64,000 bases of DNA from Chaetoceros tenuissimus (lineage: Eukaryota > Bacillariophyta > Thalassiosirophyceae > Chaetocerotales > Chaetocerotaceae), in assembly GCA_021927905.1 (NCBI GenBank), contig BLLK01000047.1:2356001-2420000 (forward strand), read 5' to 3'. The position numbers were made by a program, and so were the translations under genes. Shown here piece by piece: positions 29,286 through 39,372 of the stretch; positions within the stretch are counted from its first letter, which is position 1; every line of letters begins with the position of its first letter. Under the pieces are notes generated by a model. The model was not told where the DNA came from. It ran no database searches and saw only the letters and a list, made by a program, of their open reading frames with translations.

Positions 29286-29388
29286 TGCACCTTACGGGAA
29301 TCGAACCCATGGCAAATGCTGACGTCACTGATCGTCGTGAAGACGATGTCATTGGAAGGCATTTATGTTACCACTACACCAAAGGTGC
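29286..29388 (-). tRNA. tRNA-Gly(UCC) with a 32-nt intron
   Basis: On the minus strand the acceptor stem is GCACCTT/AAGGTGC (seven perfect pairs) with A as discriminator. The D arm is GTGT-AGTGGTA-ACAT, the anticodon stem AATGC/GCATT, the loop CTTCCAA (anticodon TCC), the variable loop TGCC and the T arm ATGGG-TTCGATT-CCCGT. An intron of 32 bases (complement of 29321-29352) follows position 37, the canonical place. It folds on itself as ATCGTC-TTCAC-GACGAT. The A box TGGTGTAGTGG and B box GGTTCGATTCC fit the Pol III consensus, and a run of seven T lies five bases after the gene (complement of 29275-29281). Confidence 0.93.
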
Positions 29389-29608
29389 TTGTTGATGCAA
29401 GTGTGGTCATTTGCAAATATAATCTATTTACTTGTACATGTAGGCTTCTCATTTTTACTTCTCTTTGCAGAAAACAGAATCCTAAAATCACATCAAAATA
29501 ATCTTTGAAGATCACAACTATCCAAATCACAAATAGGTCGGAGGTATTCTCATTCCAAAAGTAATTCAAATATCTTTCCATATCTAAGAAAATACGCACG
29601 CCCAAGAA

Positions 29609-32176
29609 ATGATTTCAATTGTAGACAAAATTTCGCTGTTGCTTCTTCTTCTTCCAATGACAAGTGAAGGGTTTGCAGTGCAATGGCAATCATCAAAGAG
29701 TAAATCATCAATCCCAGTCGTGTCATATCCATCTGAAACTAAGAATGATGATCTTCCCACCACAACTAGTAGTACTATTAGAACATTAGATGCAGCGTCA
29801 AGTGCATTTGGAGTAAAACCTGCTACTGATGAATTCAATACCTCAACCTTTCCGTTTCATATGATTGTTGGAAATCAAGAATTAAAAAAAGCAGCAGTTA
29901 TAGCTGCGGCAAATCCTAATGTGCGTGGTTTGCTGATTGGAGGACGACATGGTACATGCAAATCAGTAGCAGCTAGAGCGGTCCATAATTTACTTCCAAA
30001 CTCTATTGAACGAATCCAAAGTAGTCGATACAATATTGATCCTTTGGGAGAAGATGGTATTGACTCTTTGCTCCTTGAAAAACTAAAGTCAAATGAAGAA
30101 AAGCTTGAAAGTATGAAAACTGAAGAAATCAATTTACCATTTGTACAGGTACCCCTCAATGTGATGGAAGATAGTCTTTGCGGAAGTATTGATATCGAAA
30201 AATCTATTGAAAGTGGAGAAACTGTATTTGCGCCTGGTCTATTGGCAAAAGCTCATAGAGGAGTATTATATATAGATGACATACATCTATTGGATGAAAG
30301 TATCTTGAACATTTTGTTTGATGTAATTTCAGACGGATGGGTAAAGGTAGAGAAAGAAGGTATAAGGTGAGGACTTTATAAATTATCAAACTATTTCATA
30401 TGAAAGCTCCTAAATCAACTCATTTCCACCACTCCTATAAGTGTCAAGTATCCGTGTAAGCCATTGGTGATTGCAACATGGAATCCTGATGAAGGGGAGA
30501 TGACTGAACATTTCACTGACCGCATGACATTGTCAATGTTTACCGACAATACTCCATTGTCTGTCATGGATCGAGTAGAGGCCACTAACAATGTTATTGG
30601 GTTAGCAGGCGATGCTGAGTCTAGAGAGAGGGATGAATTTCAACTAAAGGAGGCTTTTGCGAGGCATGAAGACGAAAAGTTGAAATTTTCGGTCGTTGCA
30701 GCTCGGAATTTAGTAAAAGAGGTCAAAATCAGCCCAGAACAAATTCTCTATCTGTGTGAGGAGGCAACAAGAGCAGGATGTCAAGGTCAGCGTGCTGAAA
30801 TATTTGCCACCCATGCAGCGAAAACTTGTGCCGCTCTTGAAGGTAGAATGTTTGTGAATGCAGAGGATCTAAAAACTGCTGTAGAGTTTGTAATCTTCCC
30901 AAGATCAAAATATTACATCACTTATGGAGATGTAGACAAAGAGAGTGGAGACAACTGCATTTCAGATGACGAAAAAGACAAAATGCAAGAGAATACTGCT
31001 CTTGAATCGTTGCCTCCTCATGACAAGTATCAACACAATTGGCCGGAAGAGACACATGACGAAGAACCTATGGAGAAAGATGAATTTGAAGAGGATGCAT
31101 CAAAGATGGAACAAAAAGACAATGAAGAAATTCCTGATAACGAAGAGGTGGATGATGAAGTTGGGAGATTGGAAATTCCAGAAGAATTCATGTTTAGTCC
31201 CAATTTGATTCCAATTGATCCTCACTTGCTGAATATAGTGAATAGATCAAAGAAAGGCAAAGGAAGAAAGGGCTCTAAAGTTTTTAACTTCGAAAGAGGC
31301 AGATTTGTAAAATCGGTTTTTCCACCACCCACTCGTCGAGGTAAAATTGCTGTGGGTGCAACTTTGCGAGCAGCAGCTCCATATCAAAAACTTCGAATCC
31401 AAAGAGCCAAAACCAAGAATTCGAGAATAAAGGCAGTTTATGTCGAGAAAGAAGACTTTCGTGTGAAAAAAATGAGCAAAAAGTCTGGCTCCCTGATCAT
31501 CTTCGTTGTAGATTCAAGTGGGTCTATGGCTCTCAACAGAATGGATAGTGCAAAAGGTGCAGCTATAACTTTACTATCAGAAGCTTATAAAGCGAGAGAT
31601 AAAATCGCCCTTATTGAATTTCATCAGAAATCTGCCAATGTTTTGGTACCTCCAACAAAGTCGACATCTTTAACGAAGAAAAGACTGGAGTCTATGCCGT
31701 AAGTAGAAAAAGCACATTCAATACACATCATCATCAAACCATGATATCTCATTCTTTTTGGCATCAGCTGTGGCGGAGGTAGCCCACTAGCAGACGCTCT
31801 GTTGAGCGCAGTGAAGATGGCATTAAATGAACTAAAGGTAAAAAAAGATGTTGGGTCTTGTGTAATTGTTTTGATTACCGATGGTAGAGTTAATGTACCA
31901 TTGTGTATTTCAAGAGGTGAGAAATTTGACGCGGAACACTTGCCCTCGATAGATGGAAGACCTACAAAAGAGTATTTGCAAGATGAAGTGCTGTATTGTG
32001 CTCAAATGCTTCCAAAATTAGGCTTAGACTTGGTTGTGATCGACTCGGAGGATAAATTTGTAGGAACTGGTATTGCTAGACTCATTAGTACAAAGGCTCA
32101 AGGAACATACATTCATATTGATCCCCAAGATGTGCGAGCAGACAATATCGCAAATATCGTTACGCAGCATAAATAA
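29609..32176 (+). CDS. chlD: Magnesium chelatase subunit D, plastid-targeted (three exons)
   Basis: Exons 29609-30366, 30442-31698 and 31768-32176 give 807 residues. Both introns are GT-AG, phase 2 (75 and 69 bases), and rejoin family motifs exactly: EGI-S-VKYPCKPLVIATWNP and ESM-P-CGGGSPLADAL. The enzyme inserts Mg into protoporphyrin IX, the first committed step to chlorophyll. The leader MISIVDKISLLLLLLPMTSEGFAVQ is a signal peptide with a plastid-type SEGF-A site. The AAA+ domain has Walker A GGRHGTCKS (residues 111-119) and Walker B-like VLYIDDIHLL. An acidic linker follows (about residues 430-510), then the integrin I-type domain with the MIDAS motif DSSGSM. ChlD acts in complex with ChlI and ChlH, which are not in this window. 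Confidence 0.93.
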
Positions 32177-32323
32177 GTGACCTTCTATTTTATTACCTTT
32201 ATCAATCTTGGTAGTTATTGTTACAAAAATATATAAACTCCTTCGTAGATTATTTATTTATATATTTGTACACTCATTTCCATGAGACTACATGAGAAGT
32301 TACACTAATCTGTACATTGACTG

Positions 32324-33435
32324 TTAGTTGCTTTCGAAATATTCTTCCTTGTCTAACCAAAAATTTGGCTGATCCCTCATCAACTCCACCAAAACGCAGC
32401 CTCCACTAAATACACAGTTTTTCCGAGACTTAGATCCTTCGACCCTAACTTCAGCCCCTCGTTTCGAGTTTTCATCACGGAGAATTTCTGATTTGTATCT
32501 TCTTCGAACATCCCCTTCGATTCTCTCACGCATACCTGGGAATAAGGATCCACCACTATGAACCTAAGAGTGTTAGATACAATCCAATCTTGCCAATGAA
32601 GGTAATTATTTGAAACTGGAAATACTCACTACAGCACTATGTTTTTGTACATTTCTCGTCGAATATTTATATCGCAAATCTGAATACTATCAAATATTAC
32701 ATCAGAAAGACTGATTTCATCAATGTCGCAAAGTGATGGAGTAAAATAAACCTCAACACATTCAAAGCGCTCGCTTTCGATTTGAATACTTTCTCCAGTA
32801 CGCAGCTTGACTGTCTTCAAGAGTGAACACGTCTCTTTCACTAGCTTCCGATCCTCTTCAATTGATTTTGCACAGTAACATAGATTTTCTTTGATTTCAT
32901 CAATCACTGCTTTCCCTAATAAGCTTGAAGAATTTGACCTGATCTGAAGTAATTGCAAAAGATAATCAGAAATAGTTCCACCAATGATACTTAGCCTCTT
33001 GACTTTGCCTTGATCTACAAATCCTTCCAGAACTGGAACGACGGAAGTAATGCCATGCCCGCATTGTACAACGATTCCACTTGTGGTTCCTCTACTATAA
33101 AGTACCAATGGGGCTTGGAGTGAAACATGAACGCGTTTAAAACCAAAATGGAAAAAGAATTTCATCAAGTTATTCTTATACTCATCAGAACAAAAGAGAG
33201 GGTATGTAACCAAAATGCAATCCAGATCAAAATCTCCAAGACTTTTCACGGCTTTCTCTACAAGCGGAACGAGTTTCTCCCAGTCTTTAACAATTCCATT
33301 TTCAATTGGTTCGAAAGTCTGTCCATATTCTATAACAGTACTTGGTATCACTTTTGGATCACAATCATGAGAAAAACCCACTTTTAGAAAAGAAGATCCG
33401 ATATCAAAGACAACTGTGTTATCTTGACTGGACAT
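32324..33435 (-). CDS. Divergent actin-related protein (two exons)
   Basis: My model uses exons 33435-32630 and 32555-32324, 345 residues, starting at MSSQDNTVVFDIGSSFLK. Actin-fold features are the phosphate-1 loop FDIGSSFLKVGF, ENGIVKDWEKL, the strand GIVVQCGHGITSVVPV (phosphate 2) and the adenosine-site GG near the C-terminus (NIVLYGGSLFPGM). The length fits a minimal Arp, and divergence from actin is strong throughout. The splice site is ambiguous: donor GTGAGT with acceptor CATAG gives NIVLYGG, while donor GTGCTG with acceptor CTTAG gives NIVHSGG; both keep frame and length. Which Arp class (cytoplasmic dynactin-type or nuclear) I cannot tell. Confidence 0.7.
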
Positions 33436-35231
33436 TACTCGCCAGAAGAAAGAGTTGATTTGTAACAACTACTTTGCTTGGTGGACACATACATTCATGT
33501 CTACGAGTTTGGAATCACACGATTTCTCACAGGATTGTAGGCATGGAGTCTCTCACTTGACATTTTCCATTTCTTCGTGTCAATGGTATTGTACTTGAAA
33601 GGTATCATGAAGTTCTGAGAGCAGTCATCGTCTAGTGACAATCTTCAAGGTGGACCTTAAGCTCTCGCTGAGGTACTTGAAAGAAAAGAAAAAGAAGCGA
33701 ATTAATTTAATTGTCCTGGGATTCATGTATTAGGTTGGATTGGAATAGTCTATCCTTTCGTTGTTGTGTACAATTATGAATATTGGGCATTTCCTGCATT
33801 ATTACAATGATCGATACTTAGCTGCATAGATGAATGTTTGGGTTTAGAAAAATGTAGAACATCTGTGTTCTCCTCGAAAATTCCCGTAAAATTCTTACAA
33901 GAAAAAGGAGTGTCGCAGAGAATCTTGCTCATACCGATGGAGTGTTTGCATTAGATATATTGAATTCTGCTAACGGATAAGATACAAGAAAGGTGTATTT
34001 ATTACGTATTACGTACCATTTTTAAGTTGACAAGCAAGCAACAGCTTTCCAAACCTCCAAACCTATCGAAGTCTTCGCGATGATTTGGTCTGGTAATAAC
34101 TTTTTAGAACAAACAATTTGCGAATCTACACTGGACCAAGAGAGTCTCTTCATCTTGAGAAACTCTCCAACCTCAAGTCAAGTTACCTCTCACCCCCAGT
34201 CCTGAGTTGAAGGTTCACTTGAAGTACTGTTTGAACTCACAAGGTTGTAAAGTGTGGCATTTGTTGGAGATGATTCATACTTTGAACTGTTGATATGTTT
34301 TCTGCTGATAGATGTATTTCTATAAAGTACATGGACAGAACTGGATCAAGGGACCCTCATGAGACAAAAACTCGAAGCATCTTTAGAAATCATTGCCATT
34401 TATTTCGCCACCTTTGATCCACAGCATTGGTTGTAGAAACTTGCATTGTCACTACCTACCACAAGCACTTTTGACAATCTTGTTGGCCTCGCGCTTGTTT
34501 CAGATCCTACAATAAATATGTTGATTATAGTGTCAGCTAAAGTGGATCTGTGGAATCGGAGCATTTTAAAGAACATACTACCAAAGTCAAGAATATGCAA
34601 TTAAAATTAAAAAACCATTGGCATGACTAGAATAATTAGATATGATACATTTGTGGACGCTCCCACGAAGCTGGTTGCTGTCTAGCACTTACCAAAAAGA
34701 CGTAAAGTAGCAATGCAAAAGATTACGTCGAATCTTGTCTCTGACAATGAAAAAGCTAAAGTGAAGCCTTGCGACATGAAGATGTTCTCGCATGCTTTTT
34801 ATAATAGCTTTTAAGGTCATTTTTGTATCAGATACAATCCAGGAAGTGTCGAAGAAGGTTTGTAGTGCTAGGTATATTGGACCTTGCAATATAGAACGTT
34901 GCTCTCAACACGGAATTTCTGCTTTCATACATACTTGTACAGCAAACATTGTAACCTTGAAATAATTTGGAAAACCTCCATCCTGACCACTCTTTTGGTC
35001 AAATGCATAAGTTACATTGCAATTGAAGGAAGAACATGTATGTGACATCATGTATGAAAATCACTATTTAAGAATTCTACTCTCCTTTTTGGTTCATAAT
35101 ATTTTTTGTTAGTTATTTGAGGAACATCATTTTTCGTCCTACAGGATTGATTATGCAATAGGCATGCTATTTCGTTTACTCAAGTGAGCCTTGAATGATC
35201 GTTTTCATGACGTACTCACAAGGCCCAGAAA
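33436..35231. other. 1.8-kb region with no recognisable gene
   Basis: The longest gap in the window, between the actin-related protein and the Ser-rich protein gene. Only frames of 66 codons occur, with no family resemblance and no splice structure I could build. A small direct repeat, ATTACGTATTACGTACC, is at about 34001-34017. No tRNA or known small-RNA motif was found. It may hold a non-coding transcript, a decayed gene or only regulatory DNA. Confidence 0.35.
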
Positions 35232-36179
35232 CTAATCCAAACTAATTACGTAGTCAAGTTTAGAAGAAGTACTCTGTGCATCATTATGCCTAACATCTTC
35301 GGAATCTTTGCACTTGTCAAATGCCTCAAAGATTAACTCAAATGTTTCAACAAGGCTATCGAAACATCCTCCCAAAAGATCGGAAGATTCTTTCTTCTTA
35401 TTCTTCTCAATTTGGCGTAATTTGGCGTTGAGCTTCAAAGCCTCATTCTGTGGACCACATCTGCAAGTAGTGCAACCATAGCTATCATTTGACAGTGATG
35501 ATATACTTCCACTAGAACTATGGACTGATCTTCGGCTAATTTTCTTTTTTGGTAGATCTTCTTCATCTACAAGAACCCTAACTACAGTCTTTGTCTGTAG
35601 TTCCTGCACCTTTTGATCTTGTTCTTTTGGTATCACATGATCATGAGATATAGGTGTACCTGTTCGACTCACAGGTGGAGGCACATCCTCATCAAGAGCT
35701 TCAAGGTTCTGCTCTATCTCAAGAAACAAGTCTTGTACAGGTAAAGGCTCATCGATAGATTTATCTTGATCTGAATCTGCATCGACTAGTATTTGATGAT
35801 GATGCTCATTACGATGCATAAGAGAGGAGAGTTTGCGCAACATTTGACGCGACTTCTCTCTTCTATCTCTTCTTTTGTTATATTCTGAAGTTGACCTTTT
35901 GAAGAAAATTGAGGGCTTCTTTCCTGGACTTCTTGGTTGTGTAGTGATGGTGGCACTTGCATCTGTGCTATCTACACAAGTACTGTCTACTGATGGACTA
36001 GGTGTGGAAGATCTAGGTTCAGTATGAGGTGATTTTTTGATTGGAAACTTGTATCCTGCGTGAAGAACAGTTTCTCTCTTCTTAGGCTTCTGTGTCTTCT
36101 CAGCACTCTCGCTTTCAACTATTACAGAAGAATGTTTCACAGATTCTGTAGACACGTAGCTCGGTTTTCTGTCTCTCAT
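35232..36179 (-). CDS. Ser-rich, low-complexity hypothetical protein
   Basis: The open frame begins at base 36350, but I place the start at MRDRKPSYVSTES (residue 58 of the long frame), because the preceding part resembles untranslated sequence. The 315-residue product is mostly disordered: Ser/Thr/Pro-rich (PSVDSTCVDSTDASATITT), then basic with KKRETVLHAGYKFPIKK and FFKRSTSEYNKRRDRREKSR. There is an acidic helix (DLFLEIEQNLEALDEDVPPP), a small Cys cluster (CTTCRCGP) and a C-terminal hydrophobic helix (LLGGCFDSLVETFELIFEAF). Many potential phosphorylation sites. No family recognised. Confidence 0.5.
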   Translation of the reverse strand: MRDRKPSYVSTESVKHSSVIVESESAEKTQKPKKRETVLHAGYKFPIKKSPHTEPRSSTPSPSVDSTCVDSTDASATITTQPRSPGKKPSIFFKRSTSEYNKRRDRREKSRQMLRKLSSLMHRNEHHHQILVDADSDQDKSIDEPLPVQDLFLEIEQNLEALDEDVPPPVSRTGTPISHDHVIPKEQDQKVQELQTKTVVRVLVDEEDLPKKKISRRSVHSSSGSISSLSNDSYGCTTCRCGPQNEALKLNAKLRQIEKNKKKESSDLLGGCFDSLVETFELIFEAFDKCKDSEDVRHNDAQSTSSKLDYVISLD

Positions 36180-36480
36180 ATTGTTTTGAATTTCCCTTAT
36201 GTCAGGAATGTAGCTCTGTAGATACCACTGTCGAGGGTATTGTGAACTAAAGAAAGGAAGTACTTCTATCGGCACTCTGGTAAAAAGAATGAAGTTGAGT
36301 TCGGATAGATCAGTGAAGACGTGAAGACTGTTGTGAATATCCAACATCAAACCAAAAAGGAATGTCAGTTTTCCCTTCTTTATTCAAGAGAAGGGTATCT
36401 GCCAACACGATTCATATAATTTAAAAATCGACACGACTATTTTTTGCCTAGTCTTGTTACCAAAAATTTAGTTTAGACTT

Positions 36481-37458
36481 TTATAAGTTCTCACTGCTGG
36501 TTGAAAGTAAAGGGTATCCTGCACGGGCTGAATATATGGAGTTGTACCAAAGACTATAACCAAGAATTGCACAAATGATACCAATTAATGATCCTCCAAC
36601 AACATCTGCAGGATGATGCATATCGTCGTGAACCCTACTGGAAGCGATAAAGACAGCTAAGAACATAGGGGTAAAAGCAAGTATAGTAAAAAACCTCTTT
36701 TGTAGAATCATCTTCATGTTCTCATTGCATGAACAGTGGAGTCCAATCTTACCAGCAAAGTACAAAGCCAAAAAAGTCATTGAAGAAAATGAACTTGAAG
36801 CATGACCACTTGGGAATGATTTACGTGGATTATTGCGGTCTGAATCACATGCCATATCATCATTTGAGAATTGGCAATATTCATAGAAATTTGGCCTAAA
36901 GTATCCGCAGTATATTTTTACAAAATCGGTAATGAATTGTGTAAGACCAACAGTGAAGAATAGTGCACAAACTACAGAATGAAGGTCGTATTTGATTCTT
37001 GACTTCAACCCGACAATGATCACAATGATCAATGGTAACATCATGGTAAGAACAACTAGAAGCCAATCCGGAATTGTTTGCTGTCCCACGAGAGCATTGT
37101 TGATGTACTGATTGTAAATAATATCGCCATTACCCGTAATTTGGTAAGGAATTTCTCTGTCATGGATTTTCATCCGAAACAGATATTCTGGCAAGAAATG
37201 ACCAGTAAATCCAAGTGCTGCACATGCAACAAGTTCTATCACCAGTAAGTAGTTTCTGAAATATTCTCTGAGATGTGATACCTGGCTCCTGTTATCATTG
37301 TCGGCAGTGTCTAGCAAGGAAGAATCTATAGTTGCATAGTTTGCACCATTATGTGCTGAAGCATGACTCCTTGTCTCCTCATCTGCTTGATTTGCGTAGT
37401 TTTCACTTTCAGCTTCCATTCGATTAAATTTAGTTTGAGTAGAAATATGGTGATGCAT
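36481..37458 (-). CDS. PAP2-superfamily lipid phosphate phosphatase
   Basis: A 325-residue, six-helix membrane enzyme that dephosphorylates phosphatidate and related lipids. The three PAP2 motifs are intact: KIYCGYFRP (K-x6-RP), FPSGHAS (PSGH) and SRVHDDMHHPAD (SR-x5-H-x3-D), so catalysis should be normal. Loop residues ITDF before motif 1 and the Cys-rich NENMKM segment after helix 4 are unremarkable. The first Met gives a His-rich start, MHHHISTQTK; Met14 (MEAESENY) is an equally likely start. Candidate functions are glycerolipid synthesis or lipid signalling. Confidence 0.9.
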   Translation of the reverse strand: MHHHISTQTKFNRMEAESENYANQADEETRSHASAHNGANYATIDSSLLDTADNDNRSQVSHLREYFRNYLLVIELVACAALGFTGHFLPEYLFRMKIHDREIPYQITGNGDIIYNQYINNALVGQQTIPDWLLVVLTMMLPLIIVIIVGLKSRIKYDLHSVVCALFFTVGLTQFITDFVKIYCGYFRPNFYEYCQFSNDDMACDSDRNNPRKSFPSGHASSSFSSMTFLALYFAGKIGLHCSCNENMKMILQKRFFTILAFTPMFLAVFIASSRVHDDMHHPADVVGGSLIGIICAILGYSLWYNSIYSARAGYPLLSTSSENL

Positions 37459-37623
37459 GAGATGAAAAAGGCTTGGTGGTTCAAAATTTCAATGAACACA
37501 ATACTGGACTACTCTATCCAATGTCCAATGCAGCAACAGGGGTACAGGCCAGAAATAACACGTACGTAAGTATATGTGGTATGGTTAATTTTTATCCTTC
37601 TTTCTTTCCCCTCCCTTTCTTTT

Positions 37624-39084
37624 TTAGTCCCGCTTTCTTCTTTCAGTTGATGTCTCCAATGCTTGTTTTACTTCATTCAATAGCCGAGGTTTAAAAAGTA
37701 CTTCAGCATGTCTAATATTGTTCCAGACCGTATAAAATATATTTTTTCTAGCAGACCCTACAAGATGGCGATCTAGCTCTTTTTGTATTTTACAAGCATT
37801 GAGAATAACATCGTCTTCAGCCAGAAATATATAAGTATCGCACGGTATATCTTCAAGCCAAAGTTCTGAATTAAACCACGCAAATTTTCGTCTCAAATAA
37901 TCCTCAATAAATAACTCGGATGATGCAAGCAAGCGTACTACTTCGATGTTCAATCTTTGTATCCAATTCATTTGATCCTTTTTATTTCGATCGGAATACA
38001 GGAAATTCGAAAGAACGTCTGGGAAGGATAATAAAATTGATACTGGATCGATTAGAACCACCTTACGAATCAATGGTCTTATTTCCTTTGCTTTTAATAT
38101 CCATGTTGATTGAAACGTTCCAAAGCTATGAGAAACTATGTACAATCCATTCTTCAACTTTTTGTGTCTGCGTAAAGCCTTTTGAACTGCATCTACCATT
38201 TCTTCTTCGTCAAGCGCATGAAATGATAACGAACAAGTTATTGAATGAGTTTCAGGTATGAATACACACCTATTCATTTGATTCAAGCAATAAACAATAA
38301 ACGGAATATAATTGGCAAGCCCCCCTGGCGAAATTCCATGTTGAAACAATATTGTTTCATCATTTTGATGCTTTGATATATCTCTAGAGTCCCGAAACCA
38401 ATAGGTCATATGATTTCCACTTTCGCATTGTATTGTGTACCTACGATATCCAAACATCAGCAGTATTAGATAGCCTAACATTCTAATCCAACCGAAGAAG
38501 AAGTAAAATGCTAAGGGTCGGTGTATACTGTTGCTTTTCTCAAGAGTCATACATCTGGGTATAAATGTGCAATCTCTTGATGTCATATCCTTTTCCCTCT
38601 GAAAAGTTATCCCATAATTCTCCAACATTTTGAACATAACGGCTATTTCATCACTTTCCCATGTCTCCAAACGATACCATTGTTTGTCAAAAAATGCCCA
38701 TGAGAAGAAGATTTCAACGCTTTGCCTATCGACAGAATCAAGGAACGAAAATGACATCTCACTCTTTTTCTTTTCACGCGAGACAAGATCCTTTTTACTT
38801 TTATTAGGAATAACATCAAACCACCCTCTCAAAAATATATCAAATTCATCACGAAACTCTTTGCCCTCGACTTCGCAGTTTTTTTGTACTCGATCCAAAA
38901 TCCTTTTCAACAGTTGATGCCGATGGGTCAAAGGATCATGTGAGATATGTTGATAATCTCGACATATCTTTGGACTCTTTCTACTAAGATCGTTCGACTT
39001 TGGTTTCATTATAAAATGAAATACAAAGTAGAAAATTATTTCACAAATAAATATTATTTTGAATACATTGTCTTGGGACATCAT
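37624..39084 (-). CDS. Alpha/beta hydrolase-fold protein with N-terminal membrane helix
   Basis: A 486-residue protein. The first 25 residues are hydrophobic (VFKIIFICEIIFYFVFHFIM), likely a signal anchor, and another hydrophobic stretch (LAFYFFFGWIRMLGYLILLMFGY) occurs near residues 200-220. The hydrolase core has LFQHGISPGG (oxyanion region, HG), the nucleophile elbow VSHSFGTFQS (Ser within G/S-x-S-x-G-like HSFG), the acid in FLAEDDVIL and the base in IRHAEVLF. The first half (residues 30-190) is helical and charged, without a known domain. Lipase, esterase or acyltransferase activity cannot be distinguished. Confidence 0.7.
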   Translation of the reverse strand: MMSQDNVFKIIFICEIIFYFVFHFIMKPKSNDLSRKSPKICRDYQHISHDPLTHRHQLLKRILDRVQKNCEVEGKEFRDEFDIFLRGWFDVIPNKSKKDLVSREKKKSEMSFSFLDSVDRQSVEIFFSWAFFDKQWYRLETWESDEIAVMFKMLENYGITFQREKDMTSRDCTFIPRCMTLEKSNSIHRPLAFYFFFGWIRMLGYLILLMFGYRRYTIQCESGNHMTYWFRDSRDISKHQNDETILFQHGISPGGLANYIPFIVYCLNQMNRCVFIPETHSITCSLSFHALDEEEMVDAVQKALRRHKKLKNGLYIVSHSFGTFQSTWILKAKEIRPLIRKVVLIDPVSILLSFPDVLSNFLYSDRNKKDQMNWIQRLNIEVVRLLASSELFIEDYLRRKFAWFNSELWLEDIPCDTYIFLAEDDVILNACKIQKELDRHLVGSARKNIFYTVWNNIRHAEVLFKPRLLNEVKQALETSTERRKRD

Positions 39085-39372
39085 GATCTCGATGCTTACG
39101 AATACATAGATATGAACCGATCTTGCCTTAGTTCTTTATTGTGGTCAACTCTTGGTACTCATTAGAAGTACTCATCGCATTGAAATCCATAATTTAAGTC
39201 TCTACAGGGTCTGGAACCTTTCCACTTTCCGATGATTCTTCTTCTTTTCCAACGAATTGGAGATTGGAGAGGTGCGCCAATTTTAAAAAATTGATTTGTA
39301 ATCAAGACCTGTCAAAACCACGAGTGATACATTTTTCTGGATACTTAACATCCCAGAATCCCACTTTTTTTT

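Larger units (their letters stand above)
28943..29388. repeat. Tandem duplication carrying the tRNA-Gly gene
   Basis: Two direct units of about 190 bases, roughly 28943-29134 and 29136-29388. The clearest pair is GTGAGTATTCATCTTCTGGC and the following 75 bases, at 28983-29062 and again about 192 bases later, with a few substitutions and indels. The similarity extends on both sides, through GATCAAGTCGTTGGATCT versus GATCAGTCGTTGCATC upstream and into the tRNA T arm downstream. Only the second unit has a complete tRNA; the first ends in a degenerate copy. Divergence shows the duplication is not recent. Confidence 0.8.

Noticed and set aside
34400-34889. Two frames of 66 codons on the minus strand
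   Set aside because: No family resemblance, no workable splice join and no start context; left as non-coding.
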